Shown here: piece after piece, positions 33,350 through 45,211 of the stretch
Layout: each line of letters starts with the position of its first letter
How positions within the stretch are numbered: position 1 is the stretch's first letter
DNA from: Tillandsia leiboldiana
Taxonomy: Eukaryota; Streptophyta; Magnoliopsida; Poales; Bromeliaceae
Direction of reading: 5' to 3'
Length of the DNA: 64,000 bases
NCBI GenBank assembly: GCA_029204045.2
Contig: CM055082.1
Coordinates: forward strand, 1,119,315 to 1,183,314
Position numbers and translations under genes: made by a program
The notes under the pieces: generated by a model
Told to the model about the DNA's origin: nothing
What the model saw: only the letters and a program-made list of their open reading frames with translations
The model's database searches: none

Positions 33350-34370
33350 TTATTTTTTATGTATAAATTAATTTTACAAAACGGAACTTATTGATTATTT
33401 TTATGCTATTACCCAGCCTCCAAACAAAGCCCACCAAATCTAGCCCAGGCTAGTAAACCCAAGCCCACCAAATCTAGCCCAGCCTAGTAAACCCGATGCA
33501 ATAATGGACTCAATCAGCCCAACTTCAGATTGAATTTATGCACGATACGGGCCGAATATGTGCACCAGCCTGAAACGTAATGGACCTAAACACCGTATCA
33601 CGGCCCAAATTGTCCAGCCGCAATGAGGTGGGGCCTATTCGGAGCTCAAACCTTTATCTTTTGATGAGCCTACTTTTGGATCGTCTCGTTTTTAACTTCA
33701 AAAAGTAGAAACTTTTTGAGTTTCACGCGTGGTAATCCGGTTCGGCTGTGTCCATTATGATAATGGTTCCCCTCAACTAGAATTGTAGATCACAAAATAA
33801 TAAATGGCTATATTTTATCATTTTATGATTGGTAAGAGATAGAACGATGTTATCCCATTAGATAGTAGTCTCTTTTAAAAAAAAAAAGAAAAAAAAAAAG
33901 TGAGTAGTAAAATACAATATTTCAAACCAAATGCTACATAGCATATCACAGAGGAGTTCTTAGAGTTCAATTTACCAGAATTCAGAGAAAGATACACTTC
34001 GTTCCAAATAGAAAATATAAGTTTCTTCACTGTTTAGTCAGAAAACAGACTAGTTACATGATAGAAGACACACAGAAGAAGCCGAAGAACAATTGAATGA
34101 GGCACACCAGAAAATGGAAAAAAAAAAACAGGGAAACGTAAAAACTATGCATTCAACCTAAAAATAGGTATTCAAAATTTCTGGGGGCAGGCTCGAGTAT
34201 TATAAAGCAATATCAGTTAAATGTTTTGCATTCAAAATGTCGTGTGGTAGGGAAACGAATCAACCAGCAAAAGCTAAGCAAGGATTGCCAGCAAGAATTT
34301 GCCTTGATGGAAAAGTATCTCTTTGCTCACCTTTGAACACCGACAGGATCCTCGCCAAAATTTCTCGCCA
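33350..34370. other. Spacer between tRNA-Ile and GPDH 3' end
   Basis: Contains a 35-bp tandem duplication (about 33430-33498, unit beginning AGCCCACCAAATCTAGCCCA). The GPDH 3' UTR should lie at its right end. No gene seen. Confidence 0.5.
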
Positions 34371-34375
34371 CTTTG

Positions 34376-37300
34376 TTACACCTCCTCAACCTGCAAATAA
34401 TGAAGACTTCAGTATGACCAATAAGTTTTTTTCTCCTTAAAAAACTAAAAAGAAATGTAAACGGACATCGTAACCATAATAGAATATTACGTCAACAACG
34501 AGATCTTTAAGTATGTGATGTACTAACAATTTTATCGAACACATAAATATAGGTTAGACCTCAAACAAACGTCGGGTAAGAAGTAAAAGGTAATTTATAT
34601 ATTTTTGGAGACGTAAGTTTAATTTAGATTCGTTTTGCTTGAACCATAACAAACTACTTATTGTCGTAGAACCTGCGGAAGGCTCATTAACTCCAGAACG
34701 GCCCTTTTGGGGGTTAACTCATTGTCGACTATGCGTGCGACTGCCGTCAAAACTGGCATCTTTACATGGTACCTCTGTGCCAACGCAATAACCGCCCCAG
34801 CTGTTGACACACCTTCAGCTACCTAGAGAGGCATCGGGGATTAAAATCATAACAGTACTGTGAAGAAGCTTTTACATATGTAGTATTGTTGCAAAATAAT
34901 CTAGTCAAATATTTGCACCTGTCGATAGATAATTTTGCAGGGGTATGTACGTGAAGGTGACTATCGAATATGGGCATTACAGAAGGAATATTAGAAACCT
35001 GATTCATTGAGCTTAATATGCCATCAAGCTTCTCTCCTGAACCGAGGCGCAACCCAACGGTTCTATTTCGTGAAAGGTTCACAAAACATGTGAGCATAAT
35101 ATCACCGGATCCTGACAAGCCAGTGAGCGTTGCTGGCTTTGCTCCCATCTTAATAGAAAAATGAAAAACAAAAAATTTTAAAATAGGAAAAGTTAGGTAG
35201 TTATTAGGTGGGCCGTTTAGCCATAGAATTACAAACTGACCTTTGTTGCCAACCATCGTATCTCGGAACAGCCTTGTGCTACAAGGGCAGCCATGCAGTT
35301 ATTTCCAAGGTGCATGCCTTCTACAATACCTGCTGCTATTGCAAGTACATTCTTAAGTGCGCCAGCTATTTCTACTCCTGTAACATCACTGATTCATCGA
35401 AGGTCACAAACCAAAAAATTTCACGTAGGAAAGTTTATATACCAAGTAACTAAAACTATATACAATCGATGTAAATGCAGAAAGAACTAGGAATCAGATA
35501 ATTGGCACTTCATTCATAAATGGTACTTCGGTGATTAGAGGAATTATTCAATAAATATGGCCTGTGTGCATTAATGCACTAATTGTTGACAATTGAATTT
35601 GTTTGATAGTAAAGAAAAGTTAGACCTACTTGGAAATGTGTTTGTTAATGCACTTCTTTTCATGTTTACATCTCAAAAGAGCAGTTTATTAAGCTAAAAA
35701 AACTAGAAAGTGAAAAAGGAAAAACAGTGTATAATCTAGTAGTTTCCCTTGCTTTTGACAAAACCAGAAGAAAAAAAAAAGTAATGTTTGGGCATTACAT
35801 TCAATGTTCAACAAGTATAATTAGGGATGAAAGAAAACATAAGTTGGGTAACGAAATTGATGCACATATGTTCTACCATGTCTCAGAGATAAATACAGCA
35901 TGAAGAACAATTAATTAGACATAATTCCCAGGCCAATTATACGGAGGAAAATCAAATCAATGAAAAATTATCACAAGAAAAAAGGCATTTTCAGGGTCAT
36001 TACAAGTAAAAAGAAAGGAAATTATCTACCTGGATGTGTTAATTCTCAGATGTGGAGAGGCTAACAATTGCTGAACAGCACTTGCCAACTTTTTGTCTTT
36101 CGATGCAGCCACCATTGCTGTAAGTTTACATATCATGTAACAAAAGAGTCCCTCAGCTTCTAAAAGAAATAAACAGCTTCCATTTGATAAGTGTAACTTA
36201 CAACTGGGAACCCAGGTCACGAATGTGCCCAGGAGGCTTGGCTTTGGAGCATCCCCCAAATGCAGAAGCTTCCAAAAACTAGGCATTTGGCTAACAAAAA
36301 GAAGGTAGGAAGCCATTGCTCTGGTAGGAAGCTGAAACTTTTGAGCCCAAAAGTAGAAGCTCCAATTTGAAGCCTGTACTTTTGCTGCGGTGAGAATCTA
36401 TTGAGGAGATTTAATGGCAAAATTGGTAGTGCTTCTTTGCGCAGCTGTAGTCAAACAGTACTGCTGCAGAAGGTCCAACTGGGCAAGACTGCCTACAATA
36501 TGACGAAGAACACATAAAATTTCTGAAGTAATACCTGTTGGCAATTTGTTCATCAACTCAACTGCAAAAGAGGGCCCTGACAACACAATAATAGGTTGGC
36601 GGGGGTTTCGCAATGCATGCGGTATGATTTGAGACATCATCCTTAAAGTGTTAAGCTCCAATCCTTTGCTAAGAGATATGAATGGCAACTTTGGGTCAAC
36701 ATGCTGTGAAATGCCTTCAAGAAAGGGCGAACTGAACTGCCATTAAATCAATGAGATTGGTAGACTTATTTAAGTTCGCAAAGAATATGCCTGAATTTCA
36801 ATAGAATTTGTATAATTCAGTAGCGGCTAGTTAGTAATGGGGCATTTATAATCGCTTATTATCAGTGTGAGAACTAAGATTACCTGCACCGGAACAGCAT
36901 GTAAGCAAAAATCAGCTCCTGCTAAAGCATCCTTTGCATTAGTTGTTGCAGCAATATTCTCCGGCAGCTTGTGTTGTGGAAAGTACTTGCTGCAGTAAAA
37001 TGTATCAAGGGAAAAATTTAAAGTTCCTTGAGAGTCATTTAAAAAACAGAACAAATTACTGAAGAGTTCTCTACATATTATTTATTGAGTGTTTGGAGAG
37101 GTCCAGCATATTTTCCCCTTCAACTATGTATTGGGTTCACATAATGCAATTGAACAAAATAGAAGAAAGATCATCATTTGTAGTTTGATAAAATCCTATT
37201 ATGCGGGTGACTGCCTAGTTGCCTAAACTTGCATCTAATCTATAATAAGATTAATAGGTTAGGATTGCCTGTGCTACATGATTCTTTTGATTCTACTCAT

Positions 37301-38331
37301 CCCAAGCTATTCAACCAAACCACAAAGTTATTGGGTTATAATGTCATAATACAGCTAGTATCTACACATTCAAATATGAATAAGAACACATTAGTATGCA
37401 TACACATATTGATAGTTTTTGTCACCAGATGTTTAAAACCTCTCACCAGTTGAAGTGATTTTTGTTTATGGCGCGACAAACATGAGCATCCCTAACAAGC
37501 ATGGAAACTTCCATTTCAGCTTTCTTGCTTGCGATATGTGCCGCCATTGCCGTCCCGAACGATCCGCCACCAAGAACCACAACCTAATTCCATCACAATA
37601 AGAAGTGAATTGCATTTGAGTCCTCGACCACTTAGTGCAGCTTCAGTTTAGTTCTCAACCTTAATTTCTTACAAGTTAGTCATTCAGTTGAGTTCCTTCA
37701 TCAAATTGCTGCAATGTAAATGATACATATCTCGCCCATTTCAATAGAAAAATCAAAGCGCTGGTTAAAATCGAGCAATAGAACACAAAAAATTAGGGAT
37801 CAAAATGTAATATTCCAGATGATGTCGCTCTCGAACAAAAATTGCATTGAACAAAAACGAGGATTTAAAAAAAAAAAAAAAAAAAAAGTAGATGAGGAGT
37901 GACATCAATGGAAAGAGAGCGAGCACCTTCCTGGTCCTCTCGAGGACATCGCTCTTGTTCTTGGAACGCCACGACCGAGACCAGCGCACGAGCTTCTCCC
38001 ACGCGATCCGCACAGCCCTACGCCGGTCCCATCCGCCGCCCTCCTTGGCCCCCACCGCTGCACCGGAACTCGCGCTAGGGTTAGGGTTCTCCTCCGACGC
38101 GGGATCGGGGTCGACGGTTCGGGCGGAGCAGGGACAACGGGGAGTGCTCGAGGGGGAGGCGACGGAGAAGGGAGAGAAGGGCTTGGAGCGGAGCCATACC
38201 CTTAGGGTTCGGGTGTCGGGAGAGGAGAGGATGAGGAGGCGGCGGAGGTGAGGGTTTGGAGGAGGGAAGAGGGGGGAGATGAGCGAAGAGGAGGACGAAG
38301 AAGGAGAAGGGTCAGCGAGGAGAGTCGCCAT
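34376..38331 (-). CDS. GPDHp: NAD+ glycerol-3-phosphate dehydrogenase, plastid type
   Basis: Nine minus-strand exons join in frame: 38331-37927, 37583-37447, 36989-36884, 36736-36535, 36117-36030, 35388-35241, 35148-34999, 34822-34673 and 34390-34376, giving 466 aa. It reduces DHAP to glycerol-3-phosphate for glycerolipid synthesis. The Rossmann loop GGGSFGTAMAAH follows residue 135. FISLSKGLELNTLRMM, LSGPSFAVELM, GVEIAGALKNVLAIAAG (catalytic-type Lys near 325) and GLSGSGDIMLTCF follow in the family order. The Ser/Pro/Arg-rich N-terminus (about 80 aa) looks like a transit peptide, and AWEKLVRWSRSWR is shared with Arabidopsis GPDHp. The last exon is only 15 nt (VEEV and stop). The start is divergent from the His-rich gene, with a few hundred bases between. 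Confidence 0.93.
36180..36480 (-). repeat. Dispersed repeat, family B (GPDH intron 4)
   Basis: Read on the minus strand it contains GGCTTCAAATTGGAGCTTCT and TTTTGGGCTCAAAAG, the same core as in the SNF7 intron (about 4526) and the kinase intron (about 54195). It lies wholly inside the intron between GPDH exons 4 and 5. Confidence 0.5.
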
Positions 38332-38560
38332 TGTTGGGAGAGCGAAGCGTCTATCGAGGTCGGGGGGAGAACGAGGGGGAGATCGAGGGGGAGGGTTTTA
38401 TCCGTTTCGTTCGTGCGCGCGCGCTCGCGCTCTCCATCTCCCTCTCCTCGGCGGGTCTCTTCTAATTTGCGCGAGCGGGCCGGATTGGGGAGTGGGTGGA
38501 TCCGAGCGCGTCCAAAACCGACCCGACCCGACCCGATCCTTTTCCCATTTCGCCTCTGAC
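38332..38560. promoter_or_regulatory. Divergent promoter between GPDH and His-rich gene
   Basis: The minus-strand GPDH ATG lies at 38331, and the plus-strand leader exon of the His-rich gene ends at 38631. The short GC-rich interval between holds CGACCCGACCCGACCCGATCC-like repeats (about 38517-38538). No TATA box is evident. It may act in both directions. Confidence 0.45.
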
Positions 38561-38631
38561 CACACATTCGCATACTGAATCCGCTTGTGTGGGGAATCTC
38601 TTCGTTTCTGCGTGGGCTCCTCGTTTCCGAG

Positions 38632-39275
38632 GTAAACGTAGAAGCTTCAAATTTTCCCCTTTTCATGCTATTCGCATTTCTTTCTCATTCGGAGAAATGT
38701 GATCTAGGGTCTCTAATTTTGCTCGCACATTTGCTACATTTTCATTATCAGTGCTAAATTTTGCTCGGATATATGATTTGGGACATCCATTACGTCAGGA
38801 TTGTGGCGATTAAGCCTCTAAGTTTTCCAATTTCCCTTTTTTCTGGGTTGCAGTTCAAATGTGAGAAATTTGGTTTCCCCTGCCAATTTCTTGCCCCCAA
38901 AAGTACAAGTTTTTGGCGCTTTAGATCAAAAACGAAACTTGCTCTGATATGATTAAGAATTTTGAACTTTAATATGAATGTGGTTCCTTTTTGCCTTTTG
39001 TTATATTATATTACTTGTATTTATTTATATTACCAATTTATCTGAGCTTCAATTCAGAAAAGAAGCTTCCTTTGATCTGAGTAATAATTTTGACCTCCAA
39101 TTATTAACTTCTGTTATCTATTTTTTCTGTTTTTTTGGTACTGAAAAATCACTTTTTACCTCCTTTTGTTCTTTTCTCTTTTGGCCCTACAAGTAGACAG
39201 ATCATTTTCAATTTTTACTTTTTATAAATTTTTTGTGCTTCATTATCTGAATCTAATATGTTAATCTCCTTTCAG
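38632..39275 (+). other. 5' UTR intron of His-rich gene
   Basis: GAG|GTAAAC at 38631/38632 and CTCCTTTCAG|CAACATG at 39275/39276 frame a T-rich, AT-rich intron. The ATG lies four bases into the next exon (39280). Confidence 0.6.
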
Positions 39276-39279
39276 CAAC

Positions 39280-39522
39280 ATGAGCCACCACCACCACCAC
39301 CACGGCCACCACGGCCACCACCATCACTACCATGAGAGTGATAGCCCGTTCGATGACCCCTTCTTGGCCTGCTTCTGCTGCCCGTGCGTTCTGGTAACTT
39401 CTGTTTTTAAGGGTATCGAAAGATGCTTCTTTGTCGCTTGCTACCCATTTCTCCGATGCTTTGGTTGGGACGAACATAGTCATCATCACCACCACCATAG
39501 CTACCATGGCCATTTTGATTAA
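39280..39522 (+). CDS. Small His-rich, Cys-rich protein
   Basis: The frame encodes 80 aa with a symmetric layout. A His-rich N-terminus (MSHHHHHHGHHGHHHHYHE) and a His-rich C-terminus (HSHHHHHHSYHGHFD) flank a hydrophobic, Cys-rich core. The core reads DDPFLACFCCPCVLVTSVF then ERCFFVACYPFLRCFGWDE. The core could insert in or lie along a membrane, and the His clusters suggest metal (Zn, Ni, Cu) binding; both are inferences from composition. I recall similar small plant proteins but cannot name a family with a defined function. The start codon directly follows a well-formed leader intron acceptor, and the antisense frame is a shadow. Reality of the gene is likely; function is unknown. Confidence 0.72.
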   Translation: MSHHHHHHGHHGHHHHYHESDSPFDDPFLACFCCPCVLVTSVFKGIERCFFVACYPFLRCFGWDEHSHHHHHHSYHGHFD

Positions 39523-39524
39523 AT

Positions 39525-41320
39525 AAGCTCTCAGTTTATTTAAATCGCCATTTGAATTAGTGATGAATGATATTTACTACTTGGCTTGTGAGACACTTTG
39601 TTGGTAACAACTGTTGATAATGGGAATCTGATGAGCTACTCAAAGTTTCAAGACTCAATATATATGTTGGTAATTGGTTTTAAGTGTCGTGCAGTTCTTT
39701 TGAGTTCAAATGATAATTGAATACGGCATTACTAGTGCCGTGAAAATCATTTTAGCGATTTTGCTGCAACTGCTTTGTTTTGCAATTTACTTTAGGATTG
39801 CTCAAAGTTATGTTTTGCTTTCTACTCTCTTATGTAGCTTGCAGTGTTCTTCTTGAATCTTGAGTATGTCTGTAAAGATGGACAGTTCGATTAGCTAATG
39901 TGGGATCAGTCATCGATTAGAAGTGATCTGTGATAGATAATTTGTAGGAATGCTGTTGGATTTTAACAAGTTACATGATGCGATATAAAGTGGTGCCTAG
40001 TTAGAATTCCATGCCATGAATTGCTAGAACTCTCTGAACAAAAAACTTGCGATTTCCAATTGATATTCTTAGAAATCTCTTATCAATGCGTTTTAGGAAA
40101 TGTTACTGTAAACATCTTACCCATACAGTAACTTCTTGAAATCGAACACTGTGTCTAGAGACCTCTTAGCCATGACTAGACACCTTTGGAGTTTGCTTCT
40201 CATATTCTTATTTTCACTTGGTAGCCAAATTTAGAGAGAAACCAACAACTTTGACATATAATTTATATGATCCTCTTGTTCCTCCTTCCCAGTAACGAAA
40301 TAACTAATGTTGCTTATATAAATAGGAGGATATCTTTGATAATTATGACCATGTATCCAAAAGTTCATAGCACATTTATAAAGATAGAAGCCAAAAGAAA
40401 GAAGGAAAAAAGATAAAAGACAAACACCACAAACACACAGGGAGAGCTCAATCATTTACGGAAACAGGTAGCTCATATTCATTAATAGTGTAACACTGCT
40501 ACAAAAGCCAAATGTAATAGACATTATGGGATACACCACAACGGTATCAAAGGACAGATACACTAACATACAGATACATGGGTGTAGGAGAGAGAGCCAT
40601 CCTCACACCCACATATGTGAACTCAATGGTGTTCAGCAGAAGCTCCCACCTTTATTCTTCACTTAAACTTATTATTATCAGTAGGTACTCCCTACTCTCA
40701 CATGCACTCCCCGGAGGTCGAAGCGAGTCATTTTAGTGAATCCTGCAGAGAGAAAAAAAGAAAAGAAAAGAGAAAAGGAGTATTATTGTCAAGTAAATTT
40801 AAGTAGTTAATTTAGAGGTGGCAATAGTTTCATCGTAGAGTTTCTGCTTGTGAGGTCTAAGAGCTCATTTCATCTTCCTGCTCAAATCAAGCCATAGGTC
40901 TACTTCTTGTGCAAAGGAACTCTTCACAAAGCTAGTTCGAGTAGTCATTAACGACTCGTTTGTTTGACTCTACGGAGGCTTTCATTCAAGTACCGTTTAA
41001 GAAGAGCTTTTTAGAGTATTAATAGCTTTCTCCTTGAAATCTCCATTGAATTTTTTGTCTTTTCCACTTAAAAGCTTATTTTAACTTTCGTCTGTAGAAA
41101 AAACTTGAGACATAAGGATGTTTTTGCGGTTCAAATGCTTATTTTAGCCTTTTGGTTTAGAAAAAGCTTAAGATATATTCCTTGAAATCTCCTACGGAGG
41201 TTGTTTTTTCGTATGGAATTGTATTATTTAGGCAATTTTATGTCGTTTTCAAAGATCTGATGGTGATCTCAACTTGCGGTGAAGTTTAGTATATATATAG
41301 AACTTCTCTTTTGCTTCCTA
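39525..41320. other. Spacer between His-rich gene and LTP gene
   Basis: Holds two 3' UTRs of convergent genes and AT-rich sequence. Around 40741-40760 the minus strand reads CTCTCTGCAG|GATTCACT, which could be the acceptor of a 3' intron of the LTP gene, common in this family. No other gene seen. Confidence 0.45.
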
Positions 41321-41326
41321 TGCGGC

Positions 41327-41674
41327 TTACTGGCTGCAGTCGGTGGAAGTGCTGATGGCATAGGGGATGCTGACGCCGCACTGGCTGGGGATGGAAGAGA
41401 TGGCACCAGGCTTGAGGCCGCTGACACTCGCAGCCTCCGTCTTCAGGCAGTTGCACGCCGCCTGTTTGTCCGCCGTGCTCTTTGCGGCCGCACTCAGGCT
41501 GCGCACACCGCTGCAGCACCCCGCTGGGGGGGTCCCTGTCCCCGAGCGTGCGTACGGCAGGCACTGCGCGAGGAGCGTTGTCACCTGGCCGCAGCTGATC
41601 GCCGCCTCTGTGCCTGAAATGAGGACGGTGGAGGCCACAAGGGCCAGGAGGAGGGTTGCAGCGACGCGGGCCAT
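41327..41674 (-). CDS. Type 1 non-specific lipid transfer protein
   Basis: A 115-aa secreted protein. The signal peptide covers about residues 1-25 (MARVAATLLLALVAS ... TEAA), and the mature part starts AISCGQV. All eight cysteines of the nsLTP fold are present: Cys28, 38, 53, 54, 74, 76, 99 and 113, in the C-C-CC-CxC-C-C pattern. The mature size is about 90 aa, typical of type 1. The motifs SIPSQCGVSIPYAIS and STDC match the family, whose members bind lipids in the apoplast and act in cuticle formation or defence. A TATA box lies about 100 nt upstream. The frame ends soon after the last Cys, where many LTP genes have an intron; here a stop is read directly. Confidence 0.95.
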   Translation of the reverse strand: MARVAATLLLALVASTVLISGTEAAISCGQVTTLLAQCLPYARSGTGTPPAGCCSGVRSLSAAAKSTADKQAACNCLKTEAASVSGLKPGAISSIPSQCGVSIPYAISTSTDCSQ

Positions 41675-41772
41675 TTGATTTGTGTGTTAGCCGGTGTATG
41701 TGGAATGTAGCTCAGTCCGAATAAGAGAAGCAAGTGGTGGGAGTGATGGCGGGAATGGTTCTGTGTAGGGGG

Positions 41773-41780
41773 TATTTATA
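41773..41780 (-). promoter_or_regulatory. TATA box of LTP gene
   Basis: TATAAATA on the minus strand (within CCTATAAATACCCC), about 100 nt upstream of the start codon at 41674. A (GT)n/(CA)n microsatellite at about 41813-41858 lies immediately upstream. Confidence 0.75.
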
Positions 41781-41815
41781 GGACTTCTAAGGGTGCACTT
41801 TGATTTGCTTGTGTT

Positions 41816-41859
<44 letters not shown>

Positions 41860-41861
<2 letters not shown>

Positions 41862-44060
41862 CGCGCGCTCTCGCGAGTGTGTGTGGCATAGAGAGAGAGT
41901 TAGTTGGGAGTTGGGACCATGAGAAGTTGGGAATGAGATCTTAGGAAGGAGCATTTATTTGGGTGGTTGCATTTGTTCGATTGTTTGGGGGGGGTAATTT
42001 AGTAGTACGGAAAATAGTGATTTGTAGAGGATGCAACAGAGGACAAACTATACATAATGGATATATGCATGGATTTGGTTCGTAGAGTGAGCAAATAAGT
42101 AGATAAAAGGGAAGTTACTAGGTTCTACTTGGTTAAATCTCTCTTTTCTATTATTTTGAACCAGAGATCAAAGAGGAGTGATCTACATTACAATGTTAGG
42201 AACACGAATTTGAGACTGTTTGATAGTAAAGTTGCAGTGCAAGCATCAACGTACAAAATCACAAAAATTTGGGTACATATTCGAGTAGAGAGTGCAGAAG
42301 AATTGTTCAACAATAATAAATGGTGTAATTTATGGTGAGAAGAAATGACATGTACAGAAAACAGAAGGAGAAATAGGAATTTCATGCTTTAATTTGCTAC
42401 GGTTATAAATCATCTATTTAATTTGTAAAGTGAAATGTAGTAAGGGTATCTTGTTTCAGTACATATGCGAATAACTATTTTAATGTACTGATTCTGAAAG
42501 TTCTAATCTGTATGTGGTTCGTGCAGAGACAATTTGGTGGATGGGATATTATTGTAATTGTAGAATCACATTAGCCACAAAAAAAAAAAAAAAAAAAAAA
42601 AAGGAAGCAGCTTTGTGTATGTACCAAGTGTTCCTGAATCAAGGGATAGAAAAAGTTGTGCCATGGAAAGGTAAATTGATTTTTAAGTCTCAAAAACAGG
42701 AGTCAAAATTTATACTTTTGTTCTTGCTGTAGTGGAAAACTATTTGGGAACACTTTAATTAAACAAGTTGATACTTCTTCTTCAAATAGGCCTATTTAAA
42801 TAGACACTTTGAAATATATATCTATTCCGATAGATCAAAAACTTGCTTAGACACTTTGAGAGTAAATTTAGATTCTAGCTCAGATGAACATCGCACTAAC
42901 AAAATTAATATCAATTTAATTTTCAGTCACGATGTGATTGAGAATCAGTTTTGCTTTTCAAATCATCATTTATTACGTTTTCCTACGTCGAAGTGCTACT
43001 TCCATCTTAATTTGTTACTACTTCTTTCACTTAGCTAAATTTGTTCATGCACGACAGACAGCCGATAACAAAAATACACGGACCAACATTAGCATATGAA
43101 TGTTAAGACTTAAAACTTGATGGCTCACTATACTACTAGGCTCTGGAAAGGTCTAATAGGATTTGCAACTTGATCATGTTGTTCTGTTTCAATCTCCATT
43201 ACATCCATTAACTCTCTTCTCCCATCCACCTTGATTACAAGTGAGCTTAAATGCACTGAGGAAGACATAATCCTCCCTCTCCCAACTGCATCACATTAAT
43301 AAGCCGGGCCTCCCCATGCTTGCTCTTGTGTTCATTGTCTCAAATTTAATGCTGTTGTACCTCTCCAAATTTGATTGCCCAACCTCCAGAATATTTTTTG
43401 ATAATTTTTCTAATAGGTGATTGTAACGCAAAAAAATATTGATATATTATGTTATCAAATGTGTTTGCTGTATACATGAATCCGATTACTTATTATAATA
43501 ATTAGTGTATACCAAGTAAGAAAGTTAAATTCTCATTTGAGTAACCACCACTGCTATTTAATTTGAATATAAAATGGTATGCACATCATGTTAATTTATC
43601 TGAGGGGGCCGATCCAGTCCTTTGTCGTTGACTGTTACAAATACACGTGTACGGCACGTGATTGCGCGGAGAAAGAGGAACCGTCCACTGTACAGTATGC
43701 AATCTAATTGTAACCCCAGTGAAAGGTGCACGCCGTACAGTCTCCCATGACGCAGGGGTGCTTTGCGATTCGTGCGGGACCCAGCTAATGCAATTTTCCA
43801 CATCAGTCGCATCGGGACCGTTGGCCGTCATTAATTGTTACCACAGGGATCGACGTCCGTGCATTCTGAATGCCCAGCTGATGCTGCATCATGCATGGCA
43901 GGTGTCCTTGTGGGAGCTTCTCACCTCTCGTGAAGAGATACAAAGTGAAAATAATAGTAAATTTTTAAAATTTAATAAATAGGTAAAAAAAATAATATAA
44001 TATAAAATAAATAATTAAAAATTTAATAATATTAAATATTTTATGTTATCGATAACATAA
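41860..44060. other. AT-rich intergenic region
   Basis: Contains an A run (about 42579-42602) and no recognisable gene. The segment 43600-43930 is GC-richer with ACACGTGTACGGCACGTG (two G-box-like cores near 43645-43661) and may be a regulatory or TE-derived block. Confidence 0.45.
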
Positions 44061-44067
44061 TATATAT

Positions 44068-44237
44068 GGAAAATGTTATGTGTACACCCGTAAGGGGTGT
44101 ACATCTCACACCCCTATCCATCTAAGGGTGGGGGTGTGATGATGGGTCACTTGATGTGACCCGTAAAAAATATCGTCACTATTAAAATGGTGGAGATGTA
44201 TGATGTACACCCCTTCGGGGTGTACATGTAGCATTGC

Positions 44238-44239
<2 letters not shown>
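44068..44239. mobile_element. MITE, family A copy 2
   Basis: 172 bp starting GGAAAATGTTATGTGTACACC and ending GGGTGTACATGTAGCATTGCTC. The ends are imperfect inverted repeats. Internal GTACACCC and GGGTGTAC blocks form further short palindromes. It sits in alternating TA sequence, which may reflect a TA insertion target. Confidence 0.7.

Positions 44240-44240
<1 letters not shown>

Positions 44241-44292
<52 letters not shown>
44241..44292. repeat. (AT)n microsatellite between two MITE copies
   Basis: An uninterrupted alternating TA tract of about 50 bp lies exactly between family A copies 2 and 3. Confidence 0.9.
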
Positions 44293-44294
<2 letters not shown>

Positions 44295-44463
44295 AAAATA
44301 CTACTTGTACACCCCATTTGGGGGTGTACATCGCATATCCCACCCATCCAATGGGTGGGGTGTGGTGAGGGGTCACTTCACAATTTGTGAAGTGACCCCC
44401 CCACCCTTAGATGGGTGGGTGTAAGATGTACACCCCCTTTGGGGTGTACATGTAGCGTTGCTC
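44293..44463. mobile_element. MITE, family A copy 3
   Basis: 171 bp starting GGAAAATACTACTTGTACAC and ending GGGTGTACATGTAGCGTTGCTC, same orientation as copy 2. Its interior is strongly palindromic (CCCACCCATCCAATGGGTGG; TCACTTCACAATTTGTGAAG). A degraded fourth copy may start near 44738 (AAATACTACTTATACG). Confidence 0.72.
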
Positions 44464-44469
44464 ATATAT

Positions 44470-45208
44470 ATATATTCATTTAGTTTTTGTTTTTAGTCAA
44501 AATCAGTTTACTTTAAAATACTTTTTAGTAAATTGAGAGATTGCTAAAATGACTTTTCTTTGTTTTAATGCTATGACAAGCTTCACTAATTACAATGGGT
44601 ACATTAACTTAAAAAATTGATATTTTTATTTTATTTTTTAAATTCTAACATTATCAATTTAAAATCTTTACTTATCCTAACATGAAAGTTTATTATGATG
44701 AATTTTAATTTAAACTGAATTAATATGTCTTGAAATAAAAAAATACTACTTATACGATCTATCTGAGACGTACATCTCACATCCCATTTACTCAATGGAT
44801 AAGAATATGGTGAGAAATTACTTCACCACATTCATTATTATCCATAATTGCTCATCTTTGTCTTTCATTTTCATAATTACCCATCTTGTCTTTCTCGTGT
44901 GAGTGCATAGATGGACGGTTGAATTGTCCTTCTCACGCATTATTGAGAATTAAATTAGACAAACTGATCAGTTTTTGTTAATACCAGAGCATGCTGTTAA
45001 CAAGCTGTTTTATTATCTTATAATTATTGTTTTTATGCTCCCATTCTGGTTCTTTTTATTGTGTACTACTCTCTTTAGAATTCATTTCCCCCATCCCCTT
45101 TTTGGCTCTTTTTTTTTTTTTTTTTTTTTTTCCTTCAAATGTATTTCTCCAAAAAAAAAAAAAAAAAAGGAAAAGAAAAAAAACCCTTAAATGCGTGCCA
45201 ATGATTTC
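44470..45208. other. AT-rich spacer with possible degraded MITE
   Basis: Contains the possible family A fragment at about 44738-44850, a T run at about 45111-45131 and an A run at about 45151-45168. No gene. Confidence 0.45.
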
Positions 45209-45211
45209 CAA

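Noticed and set aside
39253..39513. Antisense Val/Met-rich frame
   Set aside because: Mirror of the His codons in the small His-rich gene on the other strand.
43586..43982. Overlapping frames in a GC-richer block
   Set aside because: No recognisable domain and no coding pattern. Described only as a possible regulatory or repeat-derived block.
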